Source: Brevundimonas sp. MYb52
Lineage (GTDB): Bacteria; Pseudomonadota; Alphaproteobacteria; Caulobacterales; Caulobacteraceae
Reading direction: 5' to 3'
Length of the DNA stretch: 64,000 nt
NCBI RefSeq assembly: GCF_002979535.1
Contig: NZ_PCPB01000014.1
Coordinates: 32,007 to 96,006 of the forward strand
In this document: one piece after another, positions 46,648 to 56,493 of the stretch
Position numbering within the stretch: the first letter of the stretch is position 1
How the letters are laid out: the number at the start of each line of letters is the position of its first letter
Position numbers and translations under genes: made by a program
Notes under the pieces: generated by a model
Databases searched by the model: none
Told to the model about the DNA's origin: nothing
The model's input: only the letters and a program-made list of their open reading frames with translations

Positions 46648-48087
46648 TCAGGCTTCGGGGTCGGGCGCCTGATCCCAGCCGCCGGCCAGGGCCTTGAACA
46701 GGGCGATCTGGTAGGTGGTGACCTGGGCTTCCGAAGCGGCGAGAGCCGCGTCGGCGCCGGCCAGGGTCCGTTCCGAATCCAGCACCGTCAGGAAGCTGTC
46801 AGCGCCGGCGTCGAAGCGCAGGCGCGACAGACGAGCGGCGGTGGCCGCCTGATCCCGCGCGGTGCGCAGGGCCGTGCGGCGGTCCAGTTCATTGGCGTAG
46901 CTGCTGAGCGCCGTTTCAGTCTCCTGCAGCGCTGTCAGCACGGTCTGGTCGAAGGTGGCCAGGGCCGCGTCGGTCTGGGCGTCGGCCTGCTTGATGCGGG
47001 CGCGGGCCACGGCGATGTTGGGGAAGTTCCAACTGATCAGCGGACCGACGCTGAAGCGGAAGTTGGCGTCCTCGCCCAGGTCCGAAGAATCCAGCGCGGT
47101 CGAGCCCAGCGAGCCCCCCAGGCTGATCGACGGATAGAGGCTGGCGGTCGCCACGTTCACGCGGGCGGCGGCGGCGGCCAGACGGGCCTCGGCCTGACGC
47201 ACGTCGGGGCGGCGGGCCAGAAGCGCCGCGCCGTCGCCGATCGGGATGGGCTGCGACAGCTGTGGCGGCGACTGACATCCGCGCGCCGCCTCGCTGGCCT
47301 CAGCCGGGGTGCGCCCGGTCAAGGTCGAGAGGCGATACAGGGCGCCGTCGCGTGAGGCCCGCAGGGGCGGCAGGCTGGCGCGAGTCTGTTCCAGGGCCGC
47401 GCGGGCGCGGGCCACGTCCAGACCATTGCCCGAACCGCCGTCCAGCAGGCGCTGGGTCAGGTCGACGGTCTTGCCTTGCAGGTCGATGGTGCGTTCGGCC
47501 ACCGCGATCTGGGCGTTGGCCGAGCAGGTGTCGGCATAGGCCCGCGCGGTTTCGGCGGCGACGGTGATCCGCACCACCTCAAGGGCTTCACGTGCGGCGT
47601 CGGCGTCGCCGCGTGCGGCGCGAACCGAGGACTCGACGCGGCCGAACAGGTCGACCTCGTAGGAGACGTCCAGGCCCGCCGTATAGGTATCGACGTCGTC
47701 CAGCTTGGCGCCGTTGGCGGCGGGGTTGGTGATCGTTGAGGCGCGGCTGCGGGTGAAGCCGGCGTTGGCGTTGGTCGTGGGCAGACGGCCGGCGCGCGCC
47801 TCGGACAGCGAGGCCCGGACGGCGCGCAGGTTGGCTGCGGCCGCCTCGAGTTCGTTGTTCTCGGTCAGGGCCTGCTGGATCAGACCGTCCAGCGTGGCGT
47901 CGTTATAGAGCCGCCACCAGTCGGCGCGGGCCGCCTCGGTCGAAACCGAGGCGGATTGCGAGCCGACGAAGGCGCCCTGGCCCTGCGCCGGGACCGTGGG
48001 GTCCGGCGCCTTGGGCCCGACCGCGCAGGCGGCGAGCAGAAGCGCGGCGCTGGAGGCGGTCAGGAGAGGAAGGGCTTTACGGTGCAT
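46648..48087 (-). CDS. Outer-membrane efflux factor, NodT/OprM type lipoprotein
   Basis: The 479-residue precursor forms the outer-membrane channel of a tripartite RND pump. A lipoprotein signal (LLTASSAALLLAACAVGPKA) places the lipidated Cys at about residue 21. Two repeated OEP halves with long coiled-coil helices follow (ANLRAVRASLSEARAGRLPT; LAAAAARVNVATASLYPSIS). It is the third gene of the adaptor-pump-channel operon and overlaps the stop of the pump gene by one base. The strong terminator just downstream marks the end of the operon. Confidence 0.93.
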   Translation of the reverse strand: MHRKALPLLTASSAALLLAACAVGPKAPDPTVPAQGQGAFVGSQSASVSTEAARADWWRLYNDATLDGLIQQALTENNELEAAAANLRAVRASLSEARAGRLPTTNANAGFTRSRASTITNPAANGAKLDDVDTYTAGLDVSYEVDLFGRVESSVRAARGDADAAREALEVVRITVAAETARAYADTCSANAQIAVAERTIDLQGKTVDLTQRLLDGGSGNGLDVARARAALEQTRASLPPLRASRDGALYRLSTLTGRTPAEASEAARGCQSPPQLSQPIPIGDGAALLARRPDVRQAEARLAAAAARVNVATASLYPSISLGGSLGSTALDSSDLGEDANFRFSVGPLISWNFPNIAVARARIKQADAQTDAALATFDQTVLTALQETETALSSYANELDRRTALRTARDQAATAARLSRLRFDAGADSFLTVLDSERTLAGADAALAASEAQVTTYQIALFKALAGGWDQAPDPEA

Positions 48088-51000
48088 CAGGCGTCTCCCA
48101 GGCGCGGGTTAGCCGTGGTGGGCGCGGCCGGCGCGGGGTCGGTGGGGTCATACGGATCATGAGCGGGCGCGCCGAAGGTGGTCGGCAACTCGCGCGGTTT
48201 TTCCGGCGTCTTGGGCAGTTTGCCCGAGAGCCAGCGCATGATGACGTAGAAGACCGGGGTGAAGATCAGACCGAAGAAGGTCACGCCCAGCATGCCGGAG
48301 AATACCGACGTGCCCAGCGACTGGCGCATTTCCGCGCCGGGGCCGGTCGCCAGCATCAGCGGCACGACGCCGAAGATGAAGGCGAAGGACGTCATCAGGA
48401 TCGGACGCAGGCGCACCTTGGCGGCGTAAACAGCCGCCTCGAAGCGATCCATGCCCTCTTCCTCTTCCGCCTGCTTGGCGAATTCGACGATCAGGATGGC
48501 GTTCTTGGCCGCAAGCGCGATCAGGACGACCAGGCCGATCTGGACCAGGATGTTGTTGTCCAGACCGCGGATGTTCACCCCGATCATGGCCGCCAGCAGA
48601 CACATGGGGACGATCAGCACCACCGCGAGCGGCAGGGTGAAGGCCTCATATTGCGCCGCCAGCACCAGGAAGACGAAGACCACGGCCATGATGAAGATGA
48701 CCGAGGCGCCGCCCGAGGCCTGCTTCTCCTGCAGGGCCAGTTCGGTCCACTCGTAGCTGAAGCCTTGCGGCAGGGCTTGAGAGGCCAGTTGCTCCATCGC
48801 CGCAATGCCCTGGCCGGACGAGACGCCGGCGGCAGCCTGGCCCTGCAGCTCGGAAGCCGGGAACAGGTTGTAGCGGACGACGCGGGCCGGACCGGAGTCC
48901 TCGCGCAGATTGGCGACGGCGCCGATCGGCACCATGGCGCCGGAGGCGGAGCGGGTCTTCAGGTTGGCGATGTCGGCGATGTCGTCGCGCGCCGACGGTT
49001 CAGCCTGGGCGGTGACGCGGAAGGTGCGTCCCAGCAGGTTGAAGTCGTTGATGTAGGACGAGCCCAGATAGACGCCGAGGGTGTCGAACACCGCCGACGG
49101 CTGGACGCCCATCATCAGGGCCTTGTTGCGATCCACGTCCGCGGCGATGCGGGGCGAGCCGGTGTTGTAGGTCGAGAAGACCTGCTGCACCTGATCAGGC
49201 ATCTGAGCCGCGCCGCCCATCATGGCGAAGGTGGCGCCTTCCAGCGCGCGGTAGCCCGCGCCGGAACGGTCCTGGATCATCATCTTGAAGCCGTTGCCGT
49301 TGCCCAGGCCCTGAACGGCCGGGGGGGCGATGACGAAGATGTTGGCTTCCTCGATGCCGCCGGTGGCGCCGGTGATGGCGCCGGCCAGGGCGGTCGCGGC
49401 CTGTTCCTTGGTGCGGTCCTCGAAGGCGTCGAGGCGCACGAAGATGGTGGCGGCGTTGGAGCCGAACGAGAAGCTGGAGCCGTCCAGACCAGCGAAGGCC
49501 ACGGTGCCGTCGACACCTTCGGTCTTCTGGATGATCTCGTTGGCGCGCTTCATCACGGCCTCAGTGCGGTCCAGCGAGGCACCGGCCGGAAGCTGGATGA
49601 CGCCGATCAGGAAGCCCTGATCCTGTTCGGGGATGAAGCCCGAGGGCGTGTCCACCAGGCGCCAGCCGGTGAGGGCCAGCAGGCCCGCATAGACGATCAT
49701 GACGACCATCAGCGAGCGCACCAGGCGGGCGGTCAGGCGGCCGTACTTGTCCGACAGCCAGTCGAAGCCCTGGTTGAACTTATCGCCGGCCCAGCGGACG
49801 TAGTAGGTGACTGCGCCCCACAGGCCCGGCTTGCGGACGTTGTCGTGATGAACGTGCGGCTTCAGCAGCAGGGCCGCCAGAGCCGGGGACAGAGTCAGGG
49901 ACACCACCAGCGAGATCAGCGTCGCCGAGGCGATGGTGACAGCGAACTGGCGATAGAAGATGCCGGGGATGCCGGGCACGAAGGCGGTCGGCACGAACAC
50001 CGCCGTCAGCACCAGGCCGATGGCGATCAGGGCGCCGGAGACCTCCTGCATCGAGCGATAGGCGGCCTCCTTGGGAGTCAGCCCCTCTCTTAGGTATCGC
50101 TCGACGTTCTCGACCACGATGATGGCGTCATCGACGACAATGCCAACGGCCAGAACCAGGGCGAACAGCGACAGGGAGTTGATGGAATAGCCCAGGGCCA
50201 ACTGCACCGCGAAAGTGCCGACCAGGGCCACCGGGATGGCGATGATGGGGATGATGGCCGCGCGCCAGGTCTGCAGGAAGACCAGGACCACGATGGCCAC
50301 CAGGACGACGGCTTCGAACACGGTGTGCTGCACCGCCTCGACCGAGGCGGCGACGAATTCCGTCGGGTTGTAGGGGATGGAGATGGCCATGCCGGCGGGC
50401 AGCTCGGCCTTGACGGCCTCGACCTCGGCCAGGACGCGGTTGGCGGTGCCCAGGGCGTTGGCCCCGGGCTGCTGGACGATGGCGACGCCGACGCCGCGCT
50501 CGCCGTCGAAGAAGCCGCGGATGCCGTAATCCTGGGCGCCCAGTTCGACGCGGGCGATGTCGCGGACGCGGGTCACGCGGCCTTCGGCGTCGGTCTTGAT
50601 GACCACGTCGCCGAACTGATCGGGATCGGACAGACGGCCCTGGACCTGAACCGGCAGTTGGAAGGCGGCGGCGTTGGTGGCGAAGGGCGGCTGGCCGATC
50701 GAGCCGGCGGCGGCCTGGACGTTCTGGGCGCGCAGGGCGGCGACGATGTCGGAGCCCGTCAGACCGCGCTCGGCCGCCTTGGCCGGGTCGATCCAAACGC
50801 GCATCGAATAGTTGCCGCCGCCGAACACCTGAACCTGACCCACGCCGTCGATCCGCAGGAGGCGGTCGCGCAGCGTCGAGTTGGCGAAGTTGCCGACGTA
50901 GTCATTGTCCAGGCTGCCGTCAGGCGAGGTCAGCCCGACGATCATCAGGAAGCCGCTTTCGGCCTTGTTGACCGTCACGCCGATCTGGCGGACCTGCTCA

Positions 51001-51362
51001 GGCAGTTTGGGTTCAGCCAGGGCGACGCGGTTCTGGACCAGGACCTGGGCGGAATCGAGATCCGTGCCGGGCTGGAAGGTCACCGTGATCGCCACGGCCC
51101 CGTCCGAGGTGGACGAGGAGGTCAGATACAGCATCTTCTCGACGCCGTTGACCTCTTGCTCGATGGGGGCCGCCACGGTCTCGGCCAAGGTCTCGGCCGA
51201 GGCGCCAGGGTAGGCGGCGTTGATGGTGATGGTGGGCGGCGCGATCTCCGGATACTGCGACAGAGGCAGCATCGGATAGGCGAACAGGCCGATCAGGGTG
51301 ATGAACACCGAGATCACGCCCGCGAAGATCGGCCGATCAATGAAGAAGCGGGAGATATTCAT
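48087..51362 (-). CDS. RND efflux pump, inner-membrane HAE1-type transporter
   Basis: The 1091-residue protein is the proton-driven pump of the tripartite system. It opens with MNISRFFIDRPIFAGVISVF, the standard N-terminus of AcrB/MexB-type pumps. The proton-relay Asp pair is in AVGIVVDDAIIVVENVERYL (TM4), and the second half has the matching LAAKNAILIVEFAKQ in TM10. Two large periplasmic loops follow TM1 and TM7. The C-terminal tail is somewhat longer than that of AcrB (1049 residues) and Pro/Ala-rich. It follows the adaptor gene by 6 bases. Multidrug efflux is the likely role; specific substrates cannot be read. Confidence 0.96.
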   Translation of the reverse strand: MNISRFFIDRPIFAGVISVFITLIGLFAYPMLPLSQYPEIAPPTITINAAYPGASAETLAETVAAPIEQEVNGVEKMLYLTSSSTSDGAVAITVTFQPGTDLDSAQVLVQNRVALAEPKLPEQVRQIGVTVNKAESGFLMIVGLTSPDGSLDNDYVGNFANSTLRDRLLRIDGVGQVQVFGGGNYSMRVWIDPAKAAERGLTGSDIVAALRAQNVQAAAGSIGQPPFATNAAAFQLPVQVQGRLSDPDQFGDVVIKTDAEGRVTRVRDIARVELGAQDYGIRGFFDGERGVGVAIVQQPGANALGTANRVLAEVEAVKAELPAGMAISIPYNPTEFVAASVEAVQHTVFEAVVLVAIVVLVFLQTWRAAIIPIIAIPVALVGTFAVQLALGYSINSLSLFALVLAVGIVVDDAIIVVENVERYLREGLTPKEAAYRSMQEVSGALIAIGLVLTAVFVPTAFVPGIPGIFYRQFAVTIASATLISLVVSLTLSPALAALLLKPHVHHDNVRKPGLWGAVTYYVRWAGDKFNQGFDWLSDKYGRLTARLVRSLMVVMIVYAGLLALTGWRLVDTPSGFIPEQDQGFLIGVIQLPAGASLDRTEAVMKRANEIIQKTEGVDGTVAFAGLDGSSFSFGSNAATIFVRLDAFEDRTKEQAATALAGAITGATGGIEEANIFVIAPPAVQGLGNGNGFKMMIQDRSGAGYRALEGATFAMMGGAAQMPDQVQQVFSTYNTGSPRIAADVDRNKALMMGVQPSAVFDTLGVYLGSSYINDFNLLGRTFRVTAQAEPSARDDIADIANLKTRSASGAMVPIGAVANLREDSGPARVVRYNLFPASELQGQAAAGVSSGQGIAAMEQLASQALPQGFSYEWTELALQEKQASGGASVIFIMAVVFVFLVLAAQYEAFTLPLAVVLIVPMCLLAAMIGVNIRGLDNNILVQIGLVVLIALAAKNAILIVEFAKQAEEEEGMDRFEAAVYAAKVRLRPILMTSFAFIFGVVPLMLATGPGAEMRQSLGTSVFSGMLGVTFFGLIFTPVFYVIMRWLSGKLPKTPEKPRELPTTFGAPAHDPYDPTDPAPAAPTTANPRLGDA

Positions 51363-51368
51363 CTAGGT

Positions 51369-52562
51369 TCAGCCGGCGTTGGCGAAGGAGGCGCTGGAGG
51401 CCGGCGCCGCCTGGGTGACGGGGGCCGCGTTCGGCTGCTGGGCGACCGGGGCGATGGTCCCGGCCTTGGCCTGGACCTTCATGCCCGGCATCTGGATGCG
51501 CTGGCCGCCGGCGATGATGACGCGGTCGGTCGGCTTCAGACCCGAACGGATGACGCGCAGACCATCGACCAGAGGTCCGGTCTGGACGGCGCGCGGTTCG
51601 GTCGAGCCGTCGGGCTTGACGACGATGACCACGCGGCGGGCCGCGTCGGTCGAGATGGCGGCGTCGGGCACCAGCAGGGCCTGATAGGCGCCGGCGCCGG
51701 CCAGTTGGGCCTGACCGAACATGCCGGGCTTCAGGAAGCCGTCGGCGTTCTGGACCACGGCGCGCAGGCGGATGGTGCCCGAGGCCGGGTCGATGGCGTT
51801 GTCGGTGAAGTCCAGCGTGCCGACGCGGTCGTAGCTGGTCTCGTCCTGCAGGCGAATGCGGATCGGAGCGGCCCCGCCGGTGCGGGCGTCGCGCTGATAC
51901 TTGAGCGCCAGGGCTTCGGAGCCGTCGAAGACGAAGTAGATCGGCGAGGCCGAGACCACGGTCGTCAGGACGTCGCCGGCCGACGAACCGCCGCCGACCA
52001 GGTTACCCGGATCGACGCGACGGTCGGAGACGCGGCCCGAGATCGGGGCCGTGACGCGGGTGAACTCCACGTCCAGTTGGCGGGCGCGGATGGCGGCGTT
52101 GGCGGCCGAGACAGCGGCCTGGGCCTGGGCCACGGCGCCGCGCTTGGAATCGACTTCAGCCTGAGACACGGCCTGCGAGGCCAGCAGGCCTTCGGAGCGC
52201 GTGAACTCAGTGCGGGCCAGGGTCAGCTGGGCCTGGGCCTGGGCCAGCTGGGCCTGAGCCGAGGCGAGCGCGGCCTGGGCCGGGCGCGGATCAAGCGTGA
52301 ACAGCAGTTGGCCCTGGCGCACGAAGTCGCCGTCCTTGAAGTGGACCGACTGGATGTAGCCGCCGACGCGGGCGCGCACATCGACGGTGCGCGGAGCTTC
52401 AAAACGACCCGTGACCTCGTCCCAATCAACGATCTGACGGGCCAGAGGGGTGGCCACCGTCACCGGGGGGGCCTGGGGGGCGGGCGCTTCACCGCCCTTG
52501 GAACAGCCATAGAGGGCGGTCGCCATCAGTACGGACGCGGCCGCGATCTTCACCGTGCGCAT
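51369..52562 (-). CDS. RND efflux periplasmic adaptor (membrane fusion protein)
   Basis: The 397-residue precursor is a lipoprotein-type adaptor: the signal ASVLMATALYGCSKGG ends at a Cys at about residue 20. The barrel-sandwich lipoyl halves (TVDVRARVGGYIQSVHFKDG and RVTAPISGRVSDRRVDPGNL) flank a coiled coil rich in Ala/Gln (AQAALASAQAQLAQAQAQLT). Beta-barrel and membrane-proximal domains follow. The ATG at 52562 has AAGGAG nine bases upstream on the minus strand, which decides the start over the in-frame ATGs at 52604 and 52646. It is first gene of the pump operon and divergent from the TetR regulator. Confidence 0.94.
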   Translation of the reverse strand: MRTVKIAAASVLMATALYGCSKGGEAPAPQAPPVTVATPLARQIVDWDEVTGRFEAPRTVDVRARVGGYIQSVHFKDGDFVRQGQLLFTLDPRPAQAALASAQAQLAQAQAQLTLARTEFTRSEGLLASQAVSQAEVDSKRGAVAQAQAAVSAANAAIRARQLDVEFTRVTAPISGRVSDRRVDPGNLVGGGSSAGDVLTTVVSASPIYFVFDGSEALALKYQRDARTGGAAPIRIRLQDETSYDRVGTLDFTDNAIDPASGTIRLRAVVQNADGFLKPGMFGQAQLAGAGAYQALLVPDAAISTDAARRVVIVVKPDGSTEPRAVQTGPLVDGLRVIRSGLKPTDRVIIAGGQRIQMPGMKVQAKAGTIAPVAQQPNAAPVTQAAPASSASFANAG

Positions 52563-52676
52563 CGGCGCATTCTCCTTGGGAGGGGATTTTGACGTAACAG
52601 ACATAGCGGAACGGCGATCATCGGGGGAGGATGCGCCAGTCAACATCGGGTGACTTAATGATGATCATGGTTGCGC

Positions 52677-52696
52677 TTGTCAACGCCTGATGACAA
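52677..52696. promoter_or_regulatory. Candidate TetR operator in the divergent efflux promoter
   Basis: TTGTCAacgcctgaTGACAA is a perfect inverted repeat of 6-base arms with an 8-base spacer, located between the divergent adaptor and tetR genes. Position and size fit a TetR-family operator that would repress both directions. Binding is inferred. Confidence 0.5.
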
Positions 52697-52734
52697 AGCC
52701 ATATAGGCGATAAGGTTTATAGGAGTACGACCAC

Positions 52735-53328
52735 TTGGTCCTGTGCGACGCCCCCCGACCACGCAATGCGAACGCGACGCGCCAGGCAATTCTGGAAGCG
52801 GCGCGGGAGCGTTTTTGTTCCGACAGTTATGACGACGTCGGCATGCGCGATGTCGCGCGCGACGTCGGCGTGGATGCGGCCCTGATCAGCCGCTACTTCG
52901 GCTCAAAGGAAGACCTGTTCGTCGCCGTCCTCGACAGCTGCAAGAATGGCCGCGATCTGATGGACGGCCCGCGCGAGGATTTCGGCGATCGACTGGCGCG
53001 TGAGATCATCTACGACGAGGTCATGCCCTGTCAGGACGACGGGGCGGGCGCCAAGATGCGCGGCCTGCTGATCCTGCTGCGCTCGGTCGGTTCGGCCAAG
53101 GCGATGGACGTCATGCAGAGGACTTCCAACAGCCGCTTCTTCGATCCTCTGGCGGCGTGGATCGGCGGCCCCGATGCGCCAGTGCGTGCGCGTCTGGCGG
53201 CGGGTCTGATCATGGGCATGGCGATCGGACGCGAGCTGTCGGACGGTTATGCCTCGCTCGACGAGACGCAAAAGGCCGAGATGGCGCGGCGACTGGCCGT
53301 GGCCCTGCAGGGGTTGATCGACAACTGA
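52735..53328 (+). CDS. TetR family transcriptional regulator
   Basis: The 197-residue protein has the TetR helix-turn-helix at about residues 13-60 (TRQAILEAARERFCSDSYDD, VARDVGVDAALISRYFGSKE) and a helical ligand-binding domain. The latter resembles the TetR_C domain in which KMRGLLILLRSVGSAKAMDV is typical. The start is a TTG with AGGAG at 52721-52725, nine bases upstream; no ATG precedes the helix-turn-helix. A weak start codon fits a low-abundance repressor. It is divergent from the RND pump operon, which it very likely represses. Confidence 0.88.
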   Translation: MVLCDAPRPRNANATRQAILEAARERFCSDSYDDVGMRDVARDVGVDAALISRYFGSKEDLFVAVLDSCKNGRDLMDGPREDFGDRLAREIIYDEVMPCQDDGAGAKMRGLLILLRSVGSAKAMDVMQRTSNSRFFDPLAAWIGGPDAPVRARLAAGLIMGMAIGRELSDGYASLDETQKAEMARRLAVALQGLIDN

Positions 53329-53333
53329 ATGCA

Positions 53334-53361
53334 AAAGGGCGGGCCGCGAGGCCCGCCCTTT
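53334..53361. terminator. Bidirectional intrinsic terminator
   Basis: AAAGGGCGGGCC-gcga-GGCCCGCCCTTT is a perfect 12-base stem followed by CTCTTTT on the plus strand. On the minus strand it lies after leuB and is followed by TGCATT. It closes tetR and probably the ilv-leu operon. Confidence 0.88.
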
Positions 53362-53388
53362 CTCTTTTAAAGATATAGACGCCGAGGT

Positions 53389-54489
53389 TCAGGCCCAGTG
53401 CATGGGCACGTGACGCGCCGCCGCCCAGTGGATGGCGCGGATGGCGTCGACGATGGCGCGGGTGGCCTCGACCGTACCCAGAGCCCCGCCCAGATCGGCG
53501 GTGACGGCGCCCGAGGCCAGGACAGCGGCGACGGCGGCCTCGATCGAGTTGGCCTCGTCCTCCAGATCGAAGCTGTGACGCAGCATCATGGCCGCCGACA
53601 GCACCATGCCGACCGGGTTAGCCAGGTCTTGCCCTGCGATGTCAGGCGCCGAGCCGTGGATGGGCTCGAACAGGCCGGGGCCGTCGGCGCCCAGCGACGC
53701 TGAGGGCAGCAGGCCGATGGAGCCGCCCAGCACAGAGATCTCGTCCGACAGGATGTCGCCGAACATGTTTTCGGTCAGGATGACGTCATAGTCGCGCGGC
53801 TTGCGGATCAGGTGCATGGCCATGGAGTCGACCAGGGCGTGCTCCAGGGTGATCTGCGGATATGCCTCGGCGTGGATGCGGGTCACGACCTCGCGCCACA
53901 GACGGCTGGTCTCCATGACATTGGCCTTATCGACCGAGGTGACCTTGCCGCGGCGTTGACCGGCGGCCTGGAAGGCGGCGCGGGCGACGCGTTCGATCTC
54001 CTCGACCGTATAGACGCACAGGTCCGAGGCGCTGGTTTCGGTGCGGGTCTTTTCGCCGAAATAGACGCCGCTGGTCAGTTCGCGGAAGACGATCAGGTCG
54101 ACGCCCTCGACGATCTCCTTCTTCAGCGGCGAGCGGTGGGCCAGGACGGGCGAGACCTGCAGCGGGCGCAGGTTGGCGTACAGGCCCATGGCTTTGCGGA
54201 TGGCCAGCAGGCCTTGCTCCGGTCGAACCGGGGCGCCGTCCCACTTGGGACCGCCGACGGCGCCCAGCAGGACGGCGTCCGAGGCCAGACAAGCAGCCTT
54301 GGTTTCCTCGGGCAGGGCCTCGCCGGCGGCGTCGATGGCGGCGCCGCCGATCAGGTGCTCGGCGAACTCGAAGCGATGGCCATAGATGTCGCCGATGCAG
54401 GTCAGCACGCGCTGGGCCGCCAGGGCGACCTCAGGGCCGACGCCATCGCCCGGCAGGACCACGATGTTGAAGGTGCGAGTGTGGGGCAT
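53389..54489 (-). CDS. leuB: 3-isopropylmalate dehydrogenase
   Basis: The 366-residue enzyme oxidises and decarboxylates 3-isopropylmalate to 2-oxoisocaproate with NAD+. Motifs include VVLPGDGVGPEVALAAQRVL at the N-terminus, the substrate-site LLAIRKAMGLYANLRPLQV, VFRELTSGVYFG, the metal/substrate segment LVDSMAMHLIRKP, NMFGDILSDEISVLGGSIGL, and the NAD-binding PIHGSAPDIAGQ that distinguishes it from isocitrate dehydrogenase. Start and leuD stop share a base (TGATG), so it is coupled. It is the last gene of the operon, before a terminator. Confidence 0.97.
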   Translation of the reverse strand: MPHTRTFNIVVLPGDGVGPEVALAAQRVLTCIGDIYGHRFEFAEHLIGGAAIDAAGEALPEETKAACLASDAVLLGAVGGPKWDGAPVRPEQGLLAIRKAMGLYANLRPLQVSPVLAHRSPLKKEIVEGVDLIVFRELTSGVYFGEKTRTETSASDLCVYTVEEIERVARAAFQAAGQRRGKVTSVDKANVMETSRLWREVVTRIHAEAYPQITLEHALVDSMAMHLIRKPRDYDVILTENMFGDILSDEISVLGGSIGLLPSASLGADGPGLFEPIHGSAPDIAGQDLANPVGMVLSAAMMLRHSFDLEDEANSIEAAVAAVLASGAVTADLGGALGTVEATRAIVDAIRAIHWAAARHVPMHWA

Positions 54490-55079
54490 CAGTTGGTCTC
54501 CGGTTCACGGAAGCGTTCATAGGTCTGGATGTAGGGCAGCTTGGCTTGCAGCCAGCCGAGAGTGTCGACGCCGTCGAGCAGGCACTGGCGGGCGAAGGCC
54601 TCGACCTTGAACGGGACGGGGGCGACATTGCCGCGCCGGATCTCGCCGGCTTCCAGGTCGATGGTGACGGGCTGTTCGGGGTGGGCGGCCAGGTCGTCCC
54701 AGGTCGCCTGATCGACGACGATGGGCAGCAGACCGTTCTTCAGGGCGTTGGAGGTGAAGATGTCGGCGATCTCGGTCGAGATCACCGCCCGGAAGCCATA
54801 GTCCAGCAGGGCCCAGGGGGCGTGCTCGCGCGACGAGCCGCAGGCGAAGTTGGGGCCCGCCAGCAGGATGCGCTGCTCGGTCGGATCGATGCGGTTCAGC
54901 ACCGCCTCGGGCCTGGCCGAGCCGTCGGCTTCATAGCGCCAGTCGTGGAAGGCGTGGGCGCCCAGACCTTCGCGCGTGGTGGTGGTCAGGAAGCGCGCCG
55001 GTATGATCTGGTCGGTGTCGATATTGGCCTGGCTCAGGGTCAGGGTCTTCGACGTCAGGACTTTGAACGGATCAGACAT
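54489..55079 (-). CDS. leuD: 3-isopropylmalate dehydratase small subunit
   Basis: The 196-residue protein is the swivel domain of isopropylmalate isomerase. It has [20 protein letters not shown], the loop [20 protein letters not shown] and [20 protein letters not shown], all diagnostic for LeuD. It pairs with LeuC to convert 2- to 3-isopropylmalate. It overlaps leuC by 8 bases and leuB by one, so subunit stoichiometry is probably set by coupled translation. Confidence 0.97.
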   Translation of the reverse strand: MSDPFKVLTSKTLTLSQANIDTDQIIPARFLTTTTREGLGAHAFHDWRYEADGSARPEAVLNRIDPTEQRILLAGPNFACGSSREHAPWALLDYGFRAVISTEIADIFTSNALKNGLLPIVVDQATWDDLAAHPEQPVTIDLEAGEIRRGNVAPVPFKVEAFARQCLLDGVDTLGWLQAKLPYIQTYERFREPETN

Positions 55080-56493
55080 GGGCCGCCTCCAGATAGGCGC
55101 GCGGGTCGGTCAGGACGCCGGCCACGGCGCTGGCCGCGGCGGTCGCGGGGCTGGCCAGGATGGTGCGGGCGCCCTTGCCCTGACGGCCTTCGAAATTGCG
55201 GTTGGAGGTCGAGACCGCCAGCTGGCCCTCGCCGACCACGTCGCCGTTCATGGCGATGCACATGGAACAGCCGGGGATGCGCCACTCGGCGCCGGCATTG
55301 ATGAAGACCTGATCCAGCCCCTCGGCCTCGGCGTCGCGACGCACGGCCTCGGAGCCGGGGACGACCAGCATGCGAACGCCCGGCTGGACCTTGCGGCCGC
55401 GCAGGACCTCGGCGGCGGCGCGCAGGTCGGGCAGGCGACCATTGGTGCAACTGCCGATGAAGACGACGTCGACCTTGTGGCCCGTCGTCGCCTCGCCCGC
55501 GGTGAAGCCCATGTAGGCGATGGCCTTGCGGTCCGAGTCCGAGCGCGGCAGCGGCACTGGGGCGCCGACCGGAGCGCCCGCGTCGGGGGTGGTGCCCCAG
55601 GTGGCCATGGGACGGATGGCGGCGCCGTCCAGCGTCACCTCCTTGTCGAAGGTCGCGCCGGGGTCGGAGGCCAGACCCAGCCAGTCAGCGGCGGCGGCTT
55701 CATAGTCGGCGGGGACATGACGACGGCCACGCAGCCATTCGATAGTCGTCTGGTCAGGAGCGATCATGCCCGCGCGGGCGCCCGCCTCGATGGACATGTT
55801 GCACAGGGTCATGCGCCCTTCCATGTCCAGCGAACGCACGGCCTCGCCGGCATATTCGATGACATAGCCGGTGCCGCCGCCAAAGCCGATGGCGGCGATG
55901 ACGGCCAGAGCCACATCCTTGCCCGAGACGCCGGGGCGCAGAGCCCCGTTGACGGTGACGCGCATGGACCTGGCGCGGCGCTGCAACAGGCACTGGGTGG
56001 CCAGGACGTGCCCGACCTCGGAGGTGCCGATGCCGAAGGCCAATGCGCCGAAAGCCCCATGCGTGGCGGTATGGCTGTCGCCGCAGACCACGGTCATGCC
56101 CGGCTGGGTCAGGCCCAGCTCAGGCCCCATGACGTGAACCACGCCGCGCTGATCGGAACCCCAGCCGGCCAGCTCGATGCCGTGGCGGGCGCAGTTGGCC
56201 TCCAACGTCTCGACCTGCTTGCGCGCCTGGTCGGTGACATAGGGGCGCTGGCCGTCGGGACCTGCGGGCAGGGTCGGGGTCGAGTGATCCAGGGTGGCGA
56301 AGGTGCGGTCGGGGCGGCGGACCTTCAGCCCGCGCGCCTCGATTTCGGAAAAGGCCTGAGGCGTGGTGACCTCGTGGACCAGGTGCAGGTCCACATACAT
56401 GACGCCCGGCGTCTCGGTCGTTTCCGGTACGACGACGTGCCGGTCCCAGACCTTTTCATACATAGTCCTTGGCAGGGTTCTAGGCGGGCTCAT
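55072..56493 (-). CDS. leuC: 3-isopropylmalate dehydratase large subunit
   Basis: The 473-residue protein binds the catalytic 4Fe-4S cluster. The ligand cysteines lie in [13 protein letters not shown] and [32 protein letters not shown] is the aconitase-family signature. The start at 56493 has AAGGAA seven bases upstream on the minus strand and overlaps the end of ilvE; the ATG at 56463 ([10 protein letters not shown]) looks more like the usual N-terminus, but its nearest AAGGA is only two bases away. Full-length enzyme. Confidence 0.96.
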   Translation of the reverse strand: MSPPRTLPRTMYEKVWDRHVVVPETTETPGVMYVDLHLVHEVTTPQAFSEIEARGLKVRRPDRTFATLDHSTPTLPAGPDGQRPYVTDQARKQVETLEANCARHGIELAGWGSDQRGVVHVMGPELGLTQPGMTVVCGDSHTATHGAFGALAFGIGTSEVGHVLATQCLLQRRARSMRVTVNGALRPGVSGKDVALAVIAAIGFGGGTGYVIEYAGEAVRSLDMEGRMTLCNMSIEAGARAGMIAPDQTTIEWLRGRRHVPADYEAAAADWLGLASDPGATFDKEVTLDGAAIRPMATWGTTPDAGAPVGAPVPLPRSDSDRKAIAYMGFTAGEATTGHKVDVVFIGSCTNGRLPDLRAAAEVLRGRKVQPGVRMLVVPGSEAVRRDAEAEGLDQVFINAGAEWRIPGCSMCIAMNGDVVGEGQLAVSTSNRNFEGRQGKGARTILASPATAAASAVAGVLTDPRAYLEAAHV

